From contig JAEUHM010000040.1 in the NCBI GenBank assembly GCA_016795485.1, positions 239,335-303,334 on the forward strand: 64,000 nucleotides of DNA. The letters run 5' to 3'. The notes under the pieces are model-generated. The model saw only the letters and a list, made by a program, of their open reading frames with translations, searched no databases and had not been told where the DNA came from. The position numbers were made by a program, and so were the translations under genes. Of the stretch, positions 51,965-62,400 are shown piece after piece; position 1 is the stretch's first letter, and the number at the start of each line of letters is the position of its first letter. Source of the stretch: Verrucomicrobiaceae bacterium. GTDB lineage: Bacteria > Verrucomicrobiota > Verrucomicrobiia > Verrucomicrobiales > Verrucomicrobiaceae.

Positions 51965-52603
51965 CTATTTCTCTACCCAGCGGACAGCTTCCATCAGCAG
52001 CTCGCGAGCAGAGTTCAGCCCGAGTTTCTGACGAATGTTCGCTTTGTGGGCATCCACCGTCTTGGCGGAGAGACCAAGTTTCTCGGCGATTTCATGGGAA
52101 TCAAATCCACGGCCGACCATTTCAAACACTTCGAGTTGGCGATCACTCAAGAGACGTCCAGGTTCACCGCGAGAGCCGGTGCGAGGACCGCCGCCGGAGA
52201 CAATTGAGCCAATAAGATTGGCCGAGAAGCAGAACGAGCCCCCAAGAATCTGCCGAAGGCCTTGGACGACACGTAGGCCGCCTTCAGACTTCATCAGGAA
52301 GCCCATGGCTCCAGCGCGAAGACAACGTTCCGCGTACACATTTTCATCGTGCATGGAATAGACCAGGACTTGGGTGGTCGGCATCGTTGTGCGGATCTTT
52401 TTGATCAAATCGACCCCGCTACGATCCCTAAGGGTAATATCAAGAACTATGATATCCGGTTTAAGTTTGGTGATGTCGTCAAGGGCCTCGGTAGCATCTT
52501 CAGAGCTACCAGTAACGGACATGTCGTCCTGCGAGTCTATGACTTTACGCAGGCCTTCAATGACGATGGGATGATCGTCGAGGATGTAGACTTTATGTTT
52601 CAC
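51965..52603 (-). CDS. NarL/LuxR-family response regulator
   Basis: 212 aa from a GTG start (52603). Receiver: DDH at 9-11, phosphoacceptor Asp55 in IIVLDITLRDRSG, VLVYSMHDENVY, FLMKSEGG. LuxR helix-turn-helix at the C-terminus: LSDRQLEVFEMVGRG, SHEIAEKLGLSAKTVDAHKANIRQKLG. It lies 56 bp downstream of the PAS histidine kinase, its likely partner, and ends at a strong terminator. The targets are not known. Confidence 0.95.
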   Translation of the reverse strand: MKHKVYILDDHPIVIEGLRKVIDSQDDMSVTGSSEDATEALDDITKLKPDIIVLDITLRDRSGVDLIKKIRTTMPTTQVLVYSMHDENVYAERCLRAGAMGFLMKSEGGLRVVQGLRQILGGSFCFSANLIGSIVSGGGPRTGSRGEPGRLLSDRQLEVFEMVGRGFDSHEIAEKLGLSAKTVDAHKANIRQKLGLNSARELLMEAVRWVEK

Positions 52604-52659
52604 GGAGTTGATGGAGTGTTGGTGTTGGGATGGGAGGATTTCCTAGACTAGCGGTTCCG

Positions 52660-54585
52660 CTAATAAGCGCAAGGGAAACGACAGGCGACCACGGTCCCGC
52701 CTTTATCACCGGCCTTCAGTTCGAGCTGCCCCCCAACCAAACCAGCCCGATAGCCCATGACACTGACACCAATGCCGCTCATTGGGCGGGTCTTCCGTGG
52801 ATGAATGCCAGTCCCATCATCCTGTACGAGCATTAGGCAACAATTACCCGAAAGACGCTTTAGAGAGAGGGATATTCGCTTAGGTTTGCCGTGCTTCACT
52901 GCGTTGTTAATTGCCTCCTGAGCAATCCTAAATAGATGGGTCTCCTTGGTAGGGTCATCCAGTTTGGGTTCGGCATCCATCTGAAACTCACACTCCAGAC
53001 CCGGGTGCTTAATCTGCTTTGATAATAGATGCAGTGCAGTTGCCAGACCTCGATCCTTAACCACTGCGGGAGCAAGCATATGAGAAAGATCCCTTACTTG
53101 CTCCATGGCTTCTCTCAACAAGCCTCGAATGCGGACTGCCTCGCCTAGTTCCGCCCCTACTAGACGACCTTCCAGTGCTTCAGTGAGCGAAATGACTCCC
53201 GTGAGCACCTGCCCAACACCATCATGCAAATCATGGCCTATACGCACCTGCGTCTCCTCTGCGATTTTGACCACTTCTTCCTCCAAGCGCTTCCGCTCCG
53301 TCACATCTACGGCATTGAGAACCACCCAAAGCGGTTTGCCTTCGGGAGTTCGCACCATCGTGGCGTGGCCATCAATATATCTCAACTGCCCGGCCCTACC
53401 AAGGACGCGAATGGAACCCTGGACTCTCTTGCCCTTCAGAAGTCGATTCCGCCAATCATTATTCACTGCGTTAAGGTCTTGTGGAGCTACAACACCCGTG
53501 TCCCAAATGCATTTCCCAATGAAATGACGCGCCGGATAGCCAGTAAGCGCTTCGACTGCCGGATTGACCCGAACCACAATGCCATGAGGATCTGTCAGGA
53601 CGATGCACGTTGGCGAGTTCGCTATGACGGCCTCGTTTAGTTGAGTCAGTTTTTCTCTCTCATCCGCTAGGCGCGTAAGATTTGGGAAGAATGCCAAAGT
53701 TCTGGTGAACCGCGCATTCTCATCGGTGATTACCGTTAGAAAAGTCTTGACATCAACGGTCGATAAATCTTTGCGCAAAAGGGTGAGCTTTACCCACATG
53801 TGAGCGTGCCTACTCAGCTTCCGTTCACGCTTAATGCCCTGAAAAGCATCACGAACGACCTCAAACGACTCGGGCACCATGAAGTCAGAGGCACTTTCGC
53901 CTACAAGTGCCTTTTCCGGTTGCTGCAACAATCTGCAAAGTGCCGAATCGACGGCGACAACCTTCCATTTCGCATCCAACACGGCCACCCCTGATGTCTC
54001 ATTCTCAAAAAGAGACCGCTTCGTCGATTCAGTCTTCTCAAGTTCCCCACATATCAACGCACCTCGGGCACGGCTTTGGTTCTGGCGGGCATAGAGCAGG
54101 CGGTTGATCACATTCAATAAAGGCGCGACAGCCTCGCGATCTTCGGCAGAGAGACGCCGGGAGGCTTTGCGAAACTCCAGGCAGACCCAGCCCAACAAGG
54201 CCTTCTTTTCCCAAAATGGGAAAAGCCAGACCTGGGCAGGTAGAACGCTGCCTGCGAAAAGCTGCTGCAGTTTCGGATATGCATCGTGCTTCGAGCCAAC
54301 GGCCACAAAGTCTTTCGACTGCCACTGCTGAAAAATGGCCTCCCACTCTACAGCATCGAGCTCCGATGGCGCTGTGACATTTCTTGTGCCTGCACCAAAA
54401 CGGTTGGCTTCTAGCGTCAACTTAGGACTGGAAAAATGACGTAGATAGACCGTGAGTCGCGCACACCCTGTCGCGGCCAGAACGGGCCTCGCCCACCTAA
54501 GGAGAGCCTCGTCGGACACCGTTTGTGGGGCCGTGCCGGACTCTTTTCTTGAAGGCAAATTGGATGAACGGCTCTTGCGACTCAT
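52660..54585 (-). CDS. PAS-domain cytoplasmic histidine kinase (HisKA_3)
   Basis: 641 aa, no signal peptide or TM segment, so probably cytoplasmic. Residues about 25-170 resemble a GAF domain; two PAS domains follow (SGVAVLDAKWKVVAVDSALC ... and SPTCIVLTDPHGIVVRVNPA, with a PAC tail LGRAGQLRYIDGHATMV, VLNAVDVTERKRLEEEV). HisKA_3: RIGHDLHDGVGQVLTGV (phospho-His454). HATPase_c: FRIAQEAINNAVKHG (N box), VQDDGTGI, GIGVSVMGYRAGLVGG. It phosphorylates the LuxR-type regulator encoded 56 bp downstream. The signal is unknown; PAS and GAF point to redox, gas or small-molecule sensing. Divergent from guaA with about 190 bp between. Confidence 0.93.
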   Translation of the reverse strand: MSRKSRSSNLPSRKESGTAPQTVSDEALLRWARPVLAATGCARLTVYLRHFSSPKLTLEANRFGAGTRNVTAPSELDAVEWEAIFQQWQSKDFVAVGSKHDAYPKLQQLFAGSVLPAQVWLFPFWEKKALLGWVCLEFRKASRRLSAEDREAVAPLLNVINRLLYARQNQSRARGALICGELEKTESTKRSLFENETSGVAVLDAKWKVVAVDSALCRLLQQPEKALVGESASDFMVPESFEVVRDAFQGIKRERKLSRHAHMWVKLTLLRKDLSTVDVKTFLTVITDENARFTRTLAFFPNLTRLADEREKLTQLNEAVIANSPTCIVLTDPHGIVVRVNPAVEALTGYPARHFIGKCIWDTGVVAPQDLNAVNNDWRNRLLKGKRVQGSIRVLGRAGQLRYIDGHATMVRTPEGKPLWVVLNAVDVTERKRLEEEVVKIAEETQVRIGHDLHDGVGQVLTGVISLTEALEGRLVGAELGEAVRIRGLLREAMEQVRDLSHMLAPAVVKDRGLATALHLLSKQIKHPGLECEFQMDAEPKLDDPTKETHLFRIAQEAINNAVKHGKPKRISLSLKRLSGNCCLMLVQDDGTGIHPRKTRPMSGIGVSVMGYRAGLVGGQLELKAGDKGGTVVACRFPCAY

Positions 54586-54778
54586 GTCTGGGTGATGTCA
54601 TCGGACTCGCTTGGGTAAACATTGCAACAAGGTTCCGCCAGCGGAAGTCGGAGCGTAGGCTCGACACCCTTTTCGGGATCAAAAAACCATATTTTTCGGA
54701 CAAAATGGCCGCTTGAGACGGGAGCCATCCTCGGCTCAACTGCCGCTTCCCCAAAAAACTAGCCTCCACCGTTTTTCC

Positions 54779-56311
54779 ATGAACCAACCAAGCCAAGGTG
54801 AAGTCGCCGTCCTGGACTACGGCTCCCAGTATTCCCAACTCATCGTGCGTCGAGTGCGTGAACTGGGCTACCTTGCTCACCTTTATCCGCCAGCGCGCCT
54901 AACAGACCTCAATCAGCCCGGTGCCATCATCCTATCAGGTGGTCCTCGATCTACATCGGACAAGGACGCACCAGATATCGACTTTGAGAAGCTGATGAGC
55001 TTCAACGTTCCAGTCCTGGGCGTCTGCTATGGCATGCAACTGCTCAACATCAAACACGGAGGGAGCGTCAAACCCGGCGTGACACGTGAATACGGTCCTG
55101 CCAAGCTAGTGCTCGCCGAAGAAAGTCCTCTTTTCGTCGGAATCTCAAAGGAATCGCAAGTGTGGATGAGCCACTCAGACACATGCTCAGATCGTGGGAC
55201 TCAGACGAAGGTGATCGCCACCAACGAAGATGCGGTCCCGGTCGCGTTGCAATGGAGTGACCGCTGTTTTGGCATTCAGTTCCACCCGGAAGTGACTCAT
55301 TCTCACGAAGGAACCGCCATTCTGAAAAACTTCCTAACCAGAACCAGAGCCAATCTCGCACGATTTGATATTCAGGCCTTTAAGGCCCAAATGCTTGAGC
55401 AGATCAAACAAGATGTTGGATCACGCCAAGTCATTTGTGGAGTCAGCGGTGGAGTAGACAGTACTGTCCTGGCCGTTCTACTACAGCGGGCTGGGGTCAA
55501 GTTGCGAGCTCTCTACATCGACACTGGATTGATGCGCCTGAACGAAACCGCTGAGGTGATCACTCAGTTTGAAGAAGTCGGAGTGCCGATTGAGGTCGTC
55601 GATGCGAGCAAAGAGTTCCTTTCAGCTCTCGAGGGCGTCACCGATCCAGAGCAGAAGCGGAAGATCATTGGCAACCTCTTCATTGATGTTTTTTGGAAGG
55701 CCGCAGGGGACGAAGTAGAACTTCTAGCGCAAGGCACGCTTTACCCAGACGTGATCGAAAGTGCGACCAGCGGCAGCATCGCAAGTAAAATCAAGACACA
55801 CCACAATCGGGTGGATCGCATCATGGAACTCAAGGATCAGGGCAAGGTGCTGGAACCGCTGGCCGAGCTGTTCAAAGACGAAGTGCGCGCCTTGGGCGAA
55901 AGTTTGGGCATCCCCCACCGCGCACTATGGCGACATCCGTTCCCAGGGCCCGGATTGGCAGTCAGGGTGCCGGGAGAGATCACTCAGGAGAAGCTGGCGA
56001 TCTGCCGTGCCGCAGATGATATTTGGATCAAGGAACTACGCCGCAGCGGCCAGTATGACAACGTGTGGCAGGCGTATGCCGCGCTGTTGCCGGTGAAAAC
56101 CGTCGGTGTGAAAGGCGATGAGCGAAGCTATGAGGCGGCCATCAGTCTGCGGGCAGTAGTTAGCGAGGATGCGATGACTGCAGATTGGGTTGAGTTGCCG
56201 TATGATGTGCTCAGAGCAGCAAGCAATAAGATCCTTAACAGCGTCAAGGGCATCAACCGCGTCCTTTACGACATCAGTACCAAGCCGCCCGCAAGTATTG
56301 AGTGGGAATAG
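54779..56311 (+). CDS. guaA: GMP synthase (glutamine-hydrolysing)
   Basis: Converts XMP to GMP. The ATG at 54779 gives 510 aa; the frame to 54713 opens at a TTG. Glutamine amidotransferase part: VLDYGSQYSQLIVRRVREL, GVCYGMQLL with nucleophile Cys83, and QFHPEVTHS with the His/Glu of the triad. ATP pyrophosphatase part: CGVSGGVDSTVLAVLL (PP-loop). C-terminal dimerisation domain: HRALWRHPFPGPGLAVRVPGE, ending NRVLYDISTKPPASIEWE, as in all GuaA. Followed by a bidirectional terminator. Confidence 0.98.
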   Translation: MNQPSQGEVAVLDYGSQYSQLIVRRVRELGYLAHLYPPARLTDLNQPGAIILSGGPRSTSDKDAPDIDFEKLMSFNVPVLGVCYGMQLLNIKHGGSVKPGVTREYGPAKLVLAEESPLFVGISKESQVWMSHSDTCSDRGTQTKVIATNEDAVPVALQWSDRCFGIQFHPEVTHSHEGTAILKNFLTRTRANLARFDIQAFKAQMLEQIKQDVGSRQVICGVSGGVDSTVLAVLLQRAGVKLRALYIDTGLMRLNETAEVITQFEEVGVPIEVVDASKEFLSALEGVTDPEQKRKIIGNLFIDVFWKAAGDEVELLAQGTLYPDVIESATSGSIASKIKTHHNRVDRIMELKDQGKVLEPLAELFKDEVRALGESLGIPHRALWRHPFPGPGLAVRVPGEITQEKLAICRAADDIWIKELRRSGQYDNVWQAYAALLPVKTVGVKGDERSYEAAISLRAVVSEDAMTADWVELPYDVLRAASNKILNSVKGINRVLYDISTKPPASIEWE

Positions 56312-56377
56312 CACGAGAACCACGGCGCTTGCATGGTCCCCTCTCGAACGATTTGAATCTGATCCGACATTAAAACG

Positions 56378-56413
56378 AAAAAGCCCTCTCGCTAATCGCG
56401 AGAGGGCTTTTTT
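56378..56413. terminator. Bidirectional rho-independent terminator
   Basis: An 11-bp perfect stem (AGCCCTCTCGC 56382-56392 with GCGAGAGGGCT 56398-56408) with a 5-nt loop, A-run before and T-run after (56409-56413). It serves guaA (+) and the giant protein gene (-), which converge here. Confidence 0.95.
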
Positions 56414-56424
56414 GTTAGATGACC

Positions 56425-59400
56425 TTATGGTGCAGGCTCCAGCAGAACTTGACCGCTCAAGATCGGCGAGGTTGTGACGGTTTGGCCAGACTGAGGAGGC
56501 TGAGCCAACAGGAAGTGACCTGCACGGCGGAACTGAGTCCCATCCCACACGAATGTTCCATTGTACTTGGCCGACCTGTTAAGAGTGGCAAGGCTACCAA
56601 GCACAGTGAATGTGCCGGTAAACTGTCCGAGCGGCTTGGATAGAAGCTTGAACCCAATTTTGTTGGGGTTGGCGGCTGGGATGAGCACTTTCTGGGCTAC
56701 GGTGGCGCCCGTGTTCTGAATGCTGAACGAGAAAGTTGGAACTTCACCAGTGTTCAAGCCACCGGCAAGGAAGCTCGCCTTAACGTTATTCGTGGTCACG
56801 TCCGCAAAGCCACCCACGACACCACCTGCGGTTGGTGCCTTGTATTTGCCACCGATGGCGGTGAGATCAATTGGGCCAAAGCCCGCGCGATAGGTTTGGC
56901 TCTTCGAGGTTGCAGCCTCTGGAGCACGATTCCAGCTCAGCGTTCCGGTGAATGTGTTGTTGTCTACTGGTGCCGCTACCGCGATGGCCGGAGCGCCAAG
57001 CAGACTGCCGCCTGGAGTCTTAAAGGCATTGAAGACGATAACTTTGCCAGGGGTAGGTGCCACCTGAGGTCCGAGGAAAGTAGCGCACGTGTAAGCTAGG
57101 CCATCTGCCGCGATACCTGCACAAGTCACCTTGCCATCAACAGCCACCGTCACGTTGCCAATACCATCACCCTGCGGGATGGAGGCAACGTTGTCAGCCG
57201 ATGCCGGAATCTCCATGAGGAACGTATAGTAACCTGCTCGGGTGGTGGCTGGCGTTGCCGTGCTCCAGGAGTTGCGATAGCCATGCGCCAACGTGGCACC
57301 CAAGTTGGTGGTGACATTGGTGACAGTTCCCGTGAGGGTGTTGTCAGTAAGCCCCAGAGTAAAGTCTACTCGCAGCGTGGGCTTCCCTTTGAGCGCACAG
57401 AATGCTTGGCCAGTGATGCCATCCACGCCTGGAGTGATGCCACCATGGGTCTGTGCAATTACATTGCCAGAACCGCTACGGGTCACGCCATCTGCAATCA
57501 CCTTAGCGGAGTAGGCTCCGTTAGGCTGCACAGTGATGTCGACACGTGCACCGCGCCCTCCCCCAATGTTGGCATTGCGATCCACCAAGCCAACATACGT
57601 GCCCACAATGCCGGTTGGCAATGGCAGCACTGAGATTGTGGGGCTAACAACACTGGAAGGTGCCGAGCCAGATGCGTTCTTCGCGGTGATGGTCACGGTT
57701 GCACCCGATACAGGTGCCGAAGGTTTCCCTGAAATCAGGCCATTGGCGCTGATCGTGAGTCCCTTCGGCAGGCCCACAGCGGTAAATCCGCTAGGAGCAC
57801 GTCCTGGAGTGTTATCTCCAAGTAGGATCTGGTGGCTGTAATTGGCCCCAACCACACCCACTGGCAGTTCAGTGATCGCCGCAAGAATCGGAGGCGCGGT
57901 GCCAACATTCAGCTGAGTTTTTCCAGCATCAGCTGTCAGAGCGGGAACAAACGCTGGGTTAGTGCCCAACACGCACTTGAACTCACCACTCGCACCAGCC
58001 TGCCATGGCAAGGTCTTCGCGAAAGCACCAACAGCGGTGTTATTGAAGAACCAGTTGTAAGTGATCACCCTGGGTCCAGCTGCTGTTGCAGTGAAGCTCA
58101 GATTTGCACCCGCAGCGGCGAACACAGTTTTGATGGCACCATCGTAAACGAAAACTTCTGCCACGTTGCTTAGCTTCACTCCCGTATTGTTTTTTACTTC
58201 CACGCGATAACTGCCAGCTCCTGCGGTAGTAAGTGCTGCCAGTGAATAGGTAGCACTGGTAGCTCCTGCAATCGGCTTGAACGCGGTCGAGCCAACGGCA
58301 GCCTTCTGCCACTGATAGGTGAGCGTGCCGCTGCCCGTGGCTGCGGCAGCCAGAGTGAGTGTGCTTCCAACTGCATGGAAGCCACTGTCTGGATGATCAC
58401 TGAACACGATGTCGTTGTCGTCGTCCGTGATGGTCAGCGTGTGAACGATCAGCGCACCCGCGCTGGAGCCGGTAGGTGATCCGAGATTTACTACGACCGT
58501 TTCGTTAACTGGCGTTTCTTGCACATTGTCGTTCACGATTGGGATGGAAATGGATGCCACCGTCTGACCGACAGCAAACGTCAGAGTTCCCACAGGTGAG
58601 GTGAAGTCAGCCGCTGTGGCGCTACCGCTACCCAAGGTCACGGGCACCGTCACCAGCGATGTGGATGGGGTAGACAGTGTCACAATGAGGTTTGCCACGC
58701 CAACTGACTCTGGCACCGTGCTGCTGGATACCGCAAACTGCACCGTCGATGCAGGCGTTGCTCCAGTAGTAGTGAAGCAAAGCAACTCGCCCAAGCGCTC
58801 GCCAAACGGACTTTGGGCAACCAGTTGATAGTAGTAGGTCGTACCGGTCGCAAGTCCCGTAATGGCCTGTGGAAGGGCGATCGCGGTCGAGCCAGAGCCA
58901 ATCACCACCTCAGCGGTGAGTGTGGCATCAGACATATCTCTCATTGTGCCGTAGCGGTAGCGCGCTGTGGTCTCGAAGCCCATTGGGTTTACAGTGCCGT
59001 TCAGAGTAGCTCCCGTGTTGCCAACGCTCGATGCTGCGAGCGTGTCGACCAAGGTCGTATCCGCCACATCCAGTCGGAAGACATCGCTGTAGCTGTTTGC
59101 ACCGTTTACGCCACCGAAGACCCAAGGATCGCCATTCATGTCCGTAGCCACAGAGGCGAGTTGGCGAGCGCCAGGCGTGTTCGGCTCAGCACCCGTGCCG
59201 AGTGTTCCGTAAACTGGCTTAGCACCTGCCACATTAGAGCCCTTCTCCCAAGTCCAAAGACCAGTCGCTGGCTGATAGGACCAAACATCGTCAAACAGCC
59301 CGCTACCGACACCGCCGAAGAAGCAAAGAGCCCCCTCTTCATTCACCCATGCCGCCGCGCCACCCCGTCCGGCAGGCTCGCTGCCAACTTGTGCAACGCC

Positions 59401-62400
59401 ACGTGTGACATAGACGCCCTTCGAGCCTGACTTATTCTGTCCGCTCATCCAAGTGAAGTTGTTCGTAGCTGGGTCATACTTCCAGAGGTCATTGTTAGCG
59501 CTGCCACCGAAGAGATAGGCCATGCCATCACGGCCCATCCAGGCAGCTGTGCCTGTGCGGGCACCTGGAACGTTGTCCCTGTGGGCCACGCCCTTGATGC
59601 CATACACGGCCAAAGCTTTGGCCGTATTCGGGCCTTTAATCCATGCCCACTGGTTAAGCACTGGATCGTAAGTCCAAAGGTCACTCAACAACGCAATCGT
59701 AGTGCCAAGAGCAACAACACCATTTCCTCCAAACAGATAGAGCTTACCGTTGCAATCGGTCCAGCCAGCAGCGCCACTGCGTGCACCGGGGATATTGCCA
59801 GCAGCAGGAAGTCCGATCGTGCCGTAAGTGGCATTCACCTTGGCAGTAGTCGTTCCTTTCACCAGCGACCATGCACTACCGTTCCACTTCCACAGGTCAT
59901 TCATAGGACCTGCTGAGGTGAGACCGCCGAACATCCACAGATTGCCAGCAGCATCTGCCCACGTCGTTGCAGAGTTACGTCCACCGGGTTGTGAGGCAGT
60001 AGCAACTGCATTGATTCCTTTCTCTGAAGCACCTCCCAGATAGGTCCAGGTCTTGGTGGACATATCCAGCCTCCAGAAGTCATTGAGGTTGCCCGGGCCA
60101 GCAGTTTCACCGAATCCGAGACCGCCATAGACATACATGAAGTTGCCTACATTCCAAGTGGCCGCGCCCGACCGTGCACCTGGCTTCGGTGTGCCAGAGT
60201 AAACGCCTTTTTGCTTCGTCAGGTTGGAACCATCCTCCCAAACCCAGTTTGGAGGCCTGCGGACGATCTGTATCGTCACTGTGGCAGTTCCGACACTGAT
60301 ACCGTTGTCAAACACCTCGTAGGTGAATGAGTCAGCACCGATGAAGCCTGTATTTGGCAAGTAGCGGTAGCTAGCATCTTCGATCTCTGGAGAAGTTGCG
60401 TTACCGGCGAGGTTAAGAAGCGTTCCATTCGCTGGAGGAGTGACCACCGTGTAGGTCAATGTGCCCTGCGGCGTGCCACCCACACTGAGGGCATTTGTCA
60501 GAAGGTCATTCACGATGCCCACATCTGCCTGATCCTCGATCTCAACGGCAGAACGAGTCACATTGACAACGTAGCTCAAAGTCGTGATACCATCCTGCGC
60601 CAGAGTAGTCACGGTGACGGTATTGCCGGATCCGACACTCATTGCGAGAGGAACACTTGGGCTACCCGAGGCCGTGGCATTACCATTCACAGTAACTGTG
60701 GCGTTCGGCTCAGCTACAGTTGGTGTCGCGGTGATCGTCGAAGCCGAGAACGGAACGGTAGCCGTATAGCTGAAGGTTCCAGTGGCGAATGCAGGAGTAA
60801 GCGATCCCGCGCTGAGATTGAGGGCAGCCAAGCTCGCGTTGGTGCTTGGAGCGCGGGTGACGGTCACAGAGTAAGTCTTCGTCGTGATGGTATCCTGAGC
60901 AGTGACCAACACGTCGATGAGGTTTGCACCCACATTAAGAGCAAGCAGTCCAGATGGGTTGCCACTTGTGACGCTGCTGTAGGTGCCACCATTTACTCGC
61001 GCCTGGATGGTCGCATATGGATCAAACCGTGTAGGAGTCACGGTGACCGAGGTAACCGCATTGGCTACGTTGGCCGTGTAGGCCTGCGTGCCCGTGCTGA
61101 AGGAAGGCGCCAGCGTACCATCAGAAATGGCCAGCGCGCTAAGGTCAGTATTGGTGCTGGGCACGCGATTCGCATTGATGGTGTAGGTAGTGATGGTTGT
61201 GCCATCCTGGGCAGTCACCTTCACGTCAATCGGGTTGTTATTGATATTGAGCGGCAGCAGCGCGCTCGCATTGCCTGAAGCAACTGTGGTGTAGGTGCCA
61301 CCATTGATCCGGACCTGGATGGTAGAGAAGGCATCGCCGCCTGTAGGCGTGACTGAAACACTCTCATCGGTGCTAGTGAGTGTCAGGTTGTAGGTAGTCG
61401 TTCCAGAGCTAAAGGCGGGGCTGAGCGTACCAAGGCTTGGCACCAGAGCTGATAGTGTACTGTTGGTGCTGGCTGCTTGGGTGATGGTAAAGGTCTGGGC
61501 AGCACTGGTCAACGCCGCTCCTCCTGCCGTATTGTCGTCGGTGAGCGTCACCGAGATCGAAGCCGTGCCGCCTGTGCCTGTGAGAGCGTAGGTCAATGCG
61601 CCTGATGCGTCGATTGTGGGCAGCGTAGTGAAGATGGCTGCACCGCTGGTTACACTGACGTTGAATGTAAGGCTCTGGGTGGCCTCACCGTCACCATCAT
61701 CAATCCCAGTGGCCCATCCTGGCACCGTCTGAGTAGCGGTGACGGTAAGCGGCACATTCTGATCGGCTCCTTTGGTGAAAACTGGTGTGTCGTTGGTGCC
61801 ATTCACGGTCAGGACGAAGGTGTCCGTGGTTTGATTGACTCCATCGCTTACCTCGACGGTCACAGTCGCGCTTCCTGCATAGTTGGCAGCAGGAGTCACC
61901 GTCAATGTGCGGCTCGAACCCGAACCGCCAAAGGCATACGCACTTCCCGGAGGCAACAATCCCGTATTGTCGGACGAGGCAGCCACGGTGAGCGATCCTG
62001 CTGCGGTTTCTGGATCTCCAACAGTAAATGCGAGAGCGGTAGTCGACGAGTCTTCGTTGATCGTCTGGTCGGTGATATTGGAGATCGTTGGTGCCTCGTT
62101 GAGGTCATTCACGCCGATGGTGATTTGCTCCTCATAGAACAAAGCAGGCACAGCATCATCCGTAGCGCGGAGACGAATGGAATAAGTTGGCTGCGTCTCG
62201 AAATCGAGTGCTACTGTTGTCTTCAGCACATTTCCTGCATCGATCATGAAGCTGGCGTTATCGGTATCGCCTACACCTGCAACAAGACTGAACGCCAACG
62301 TGGTGGACTGACCAGGGTTAGGATCCGTGCCGCTGATCACTCCCACCGTGCTTCCGATAGCTGAGTTTTCATTAATGGCTGATGGAGTCACCGCGATGTC

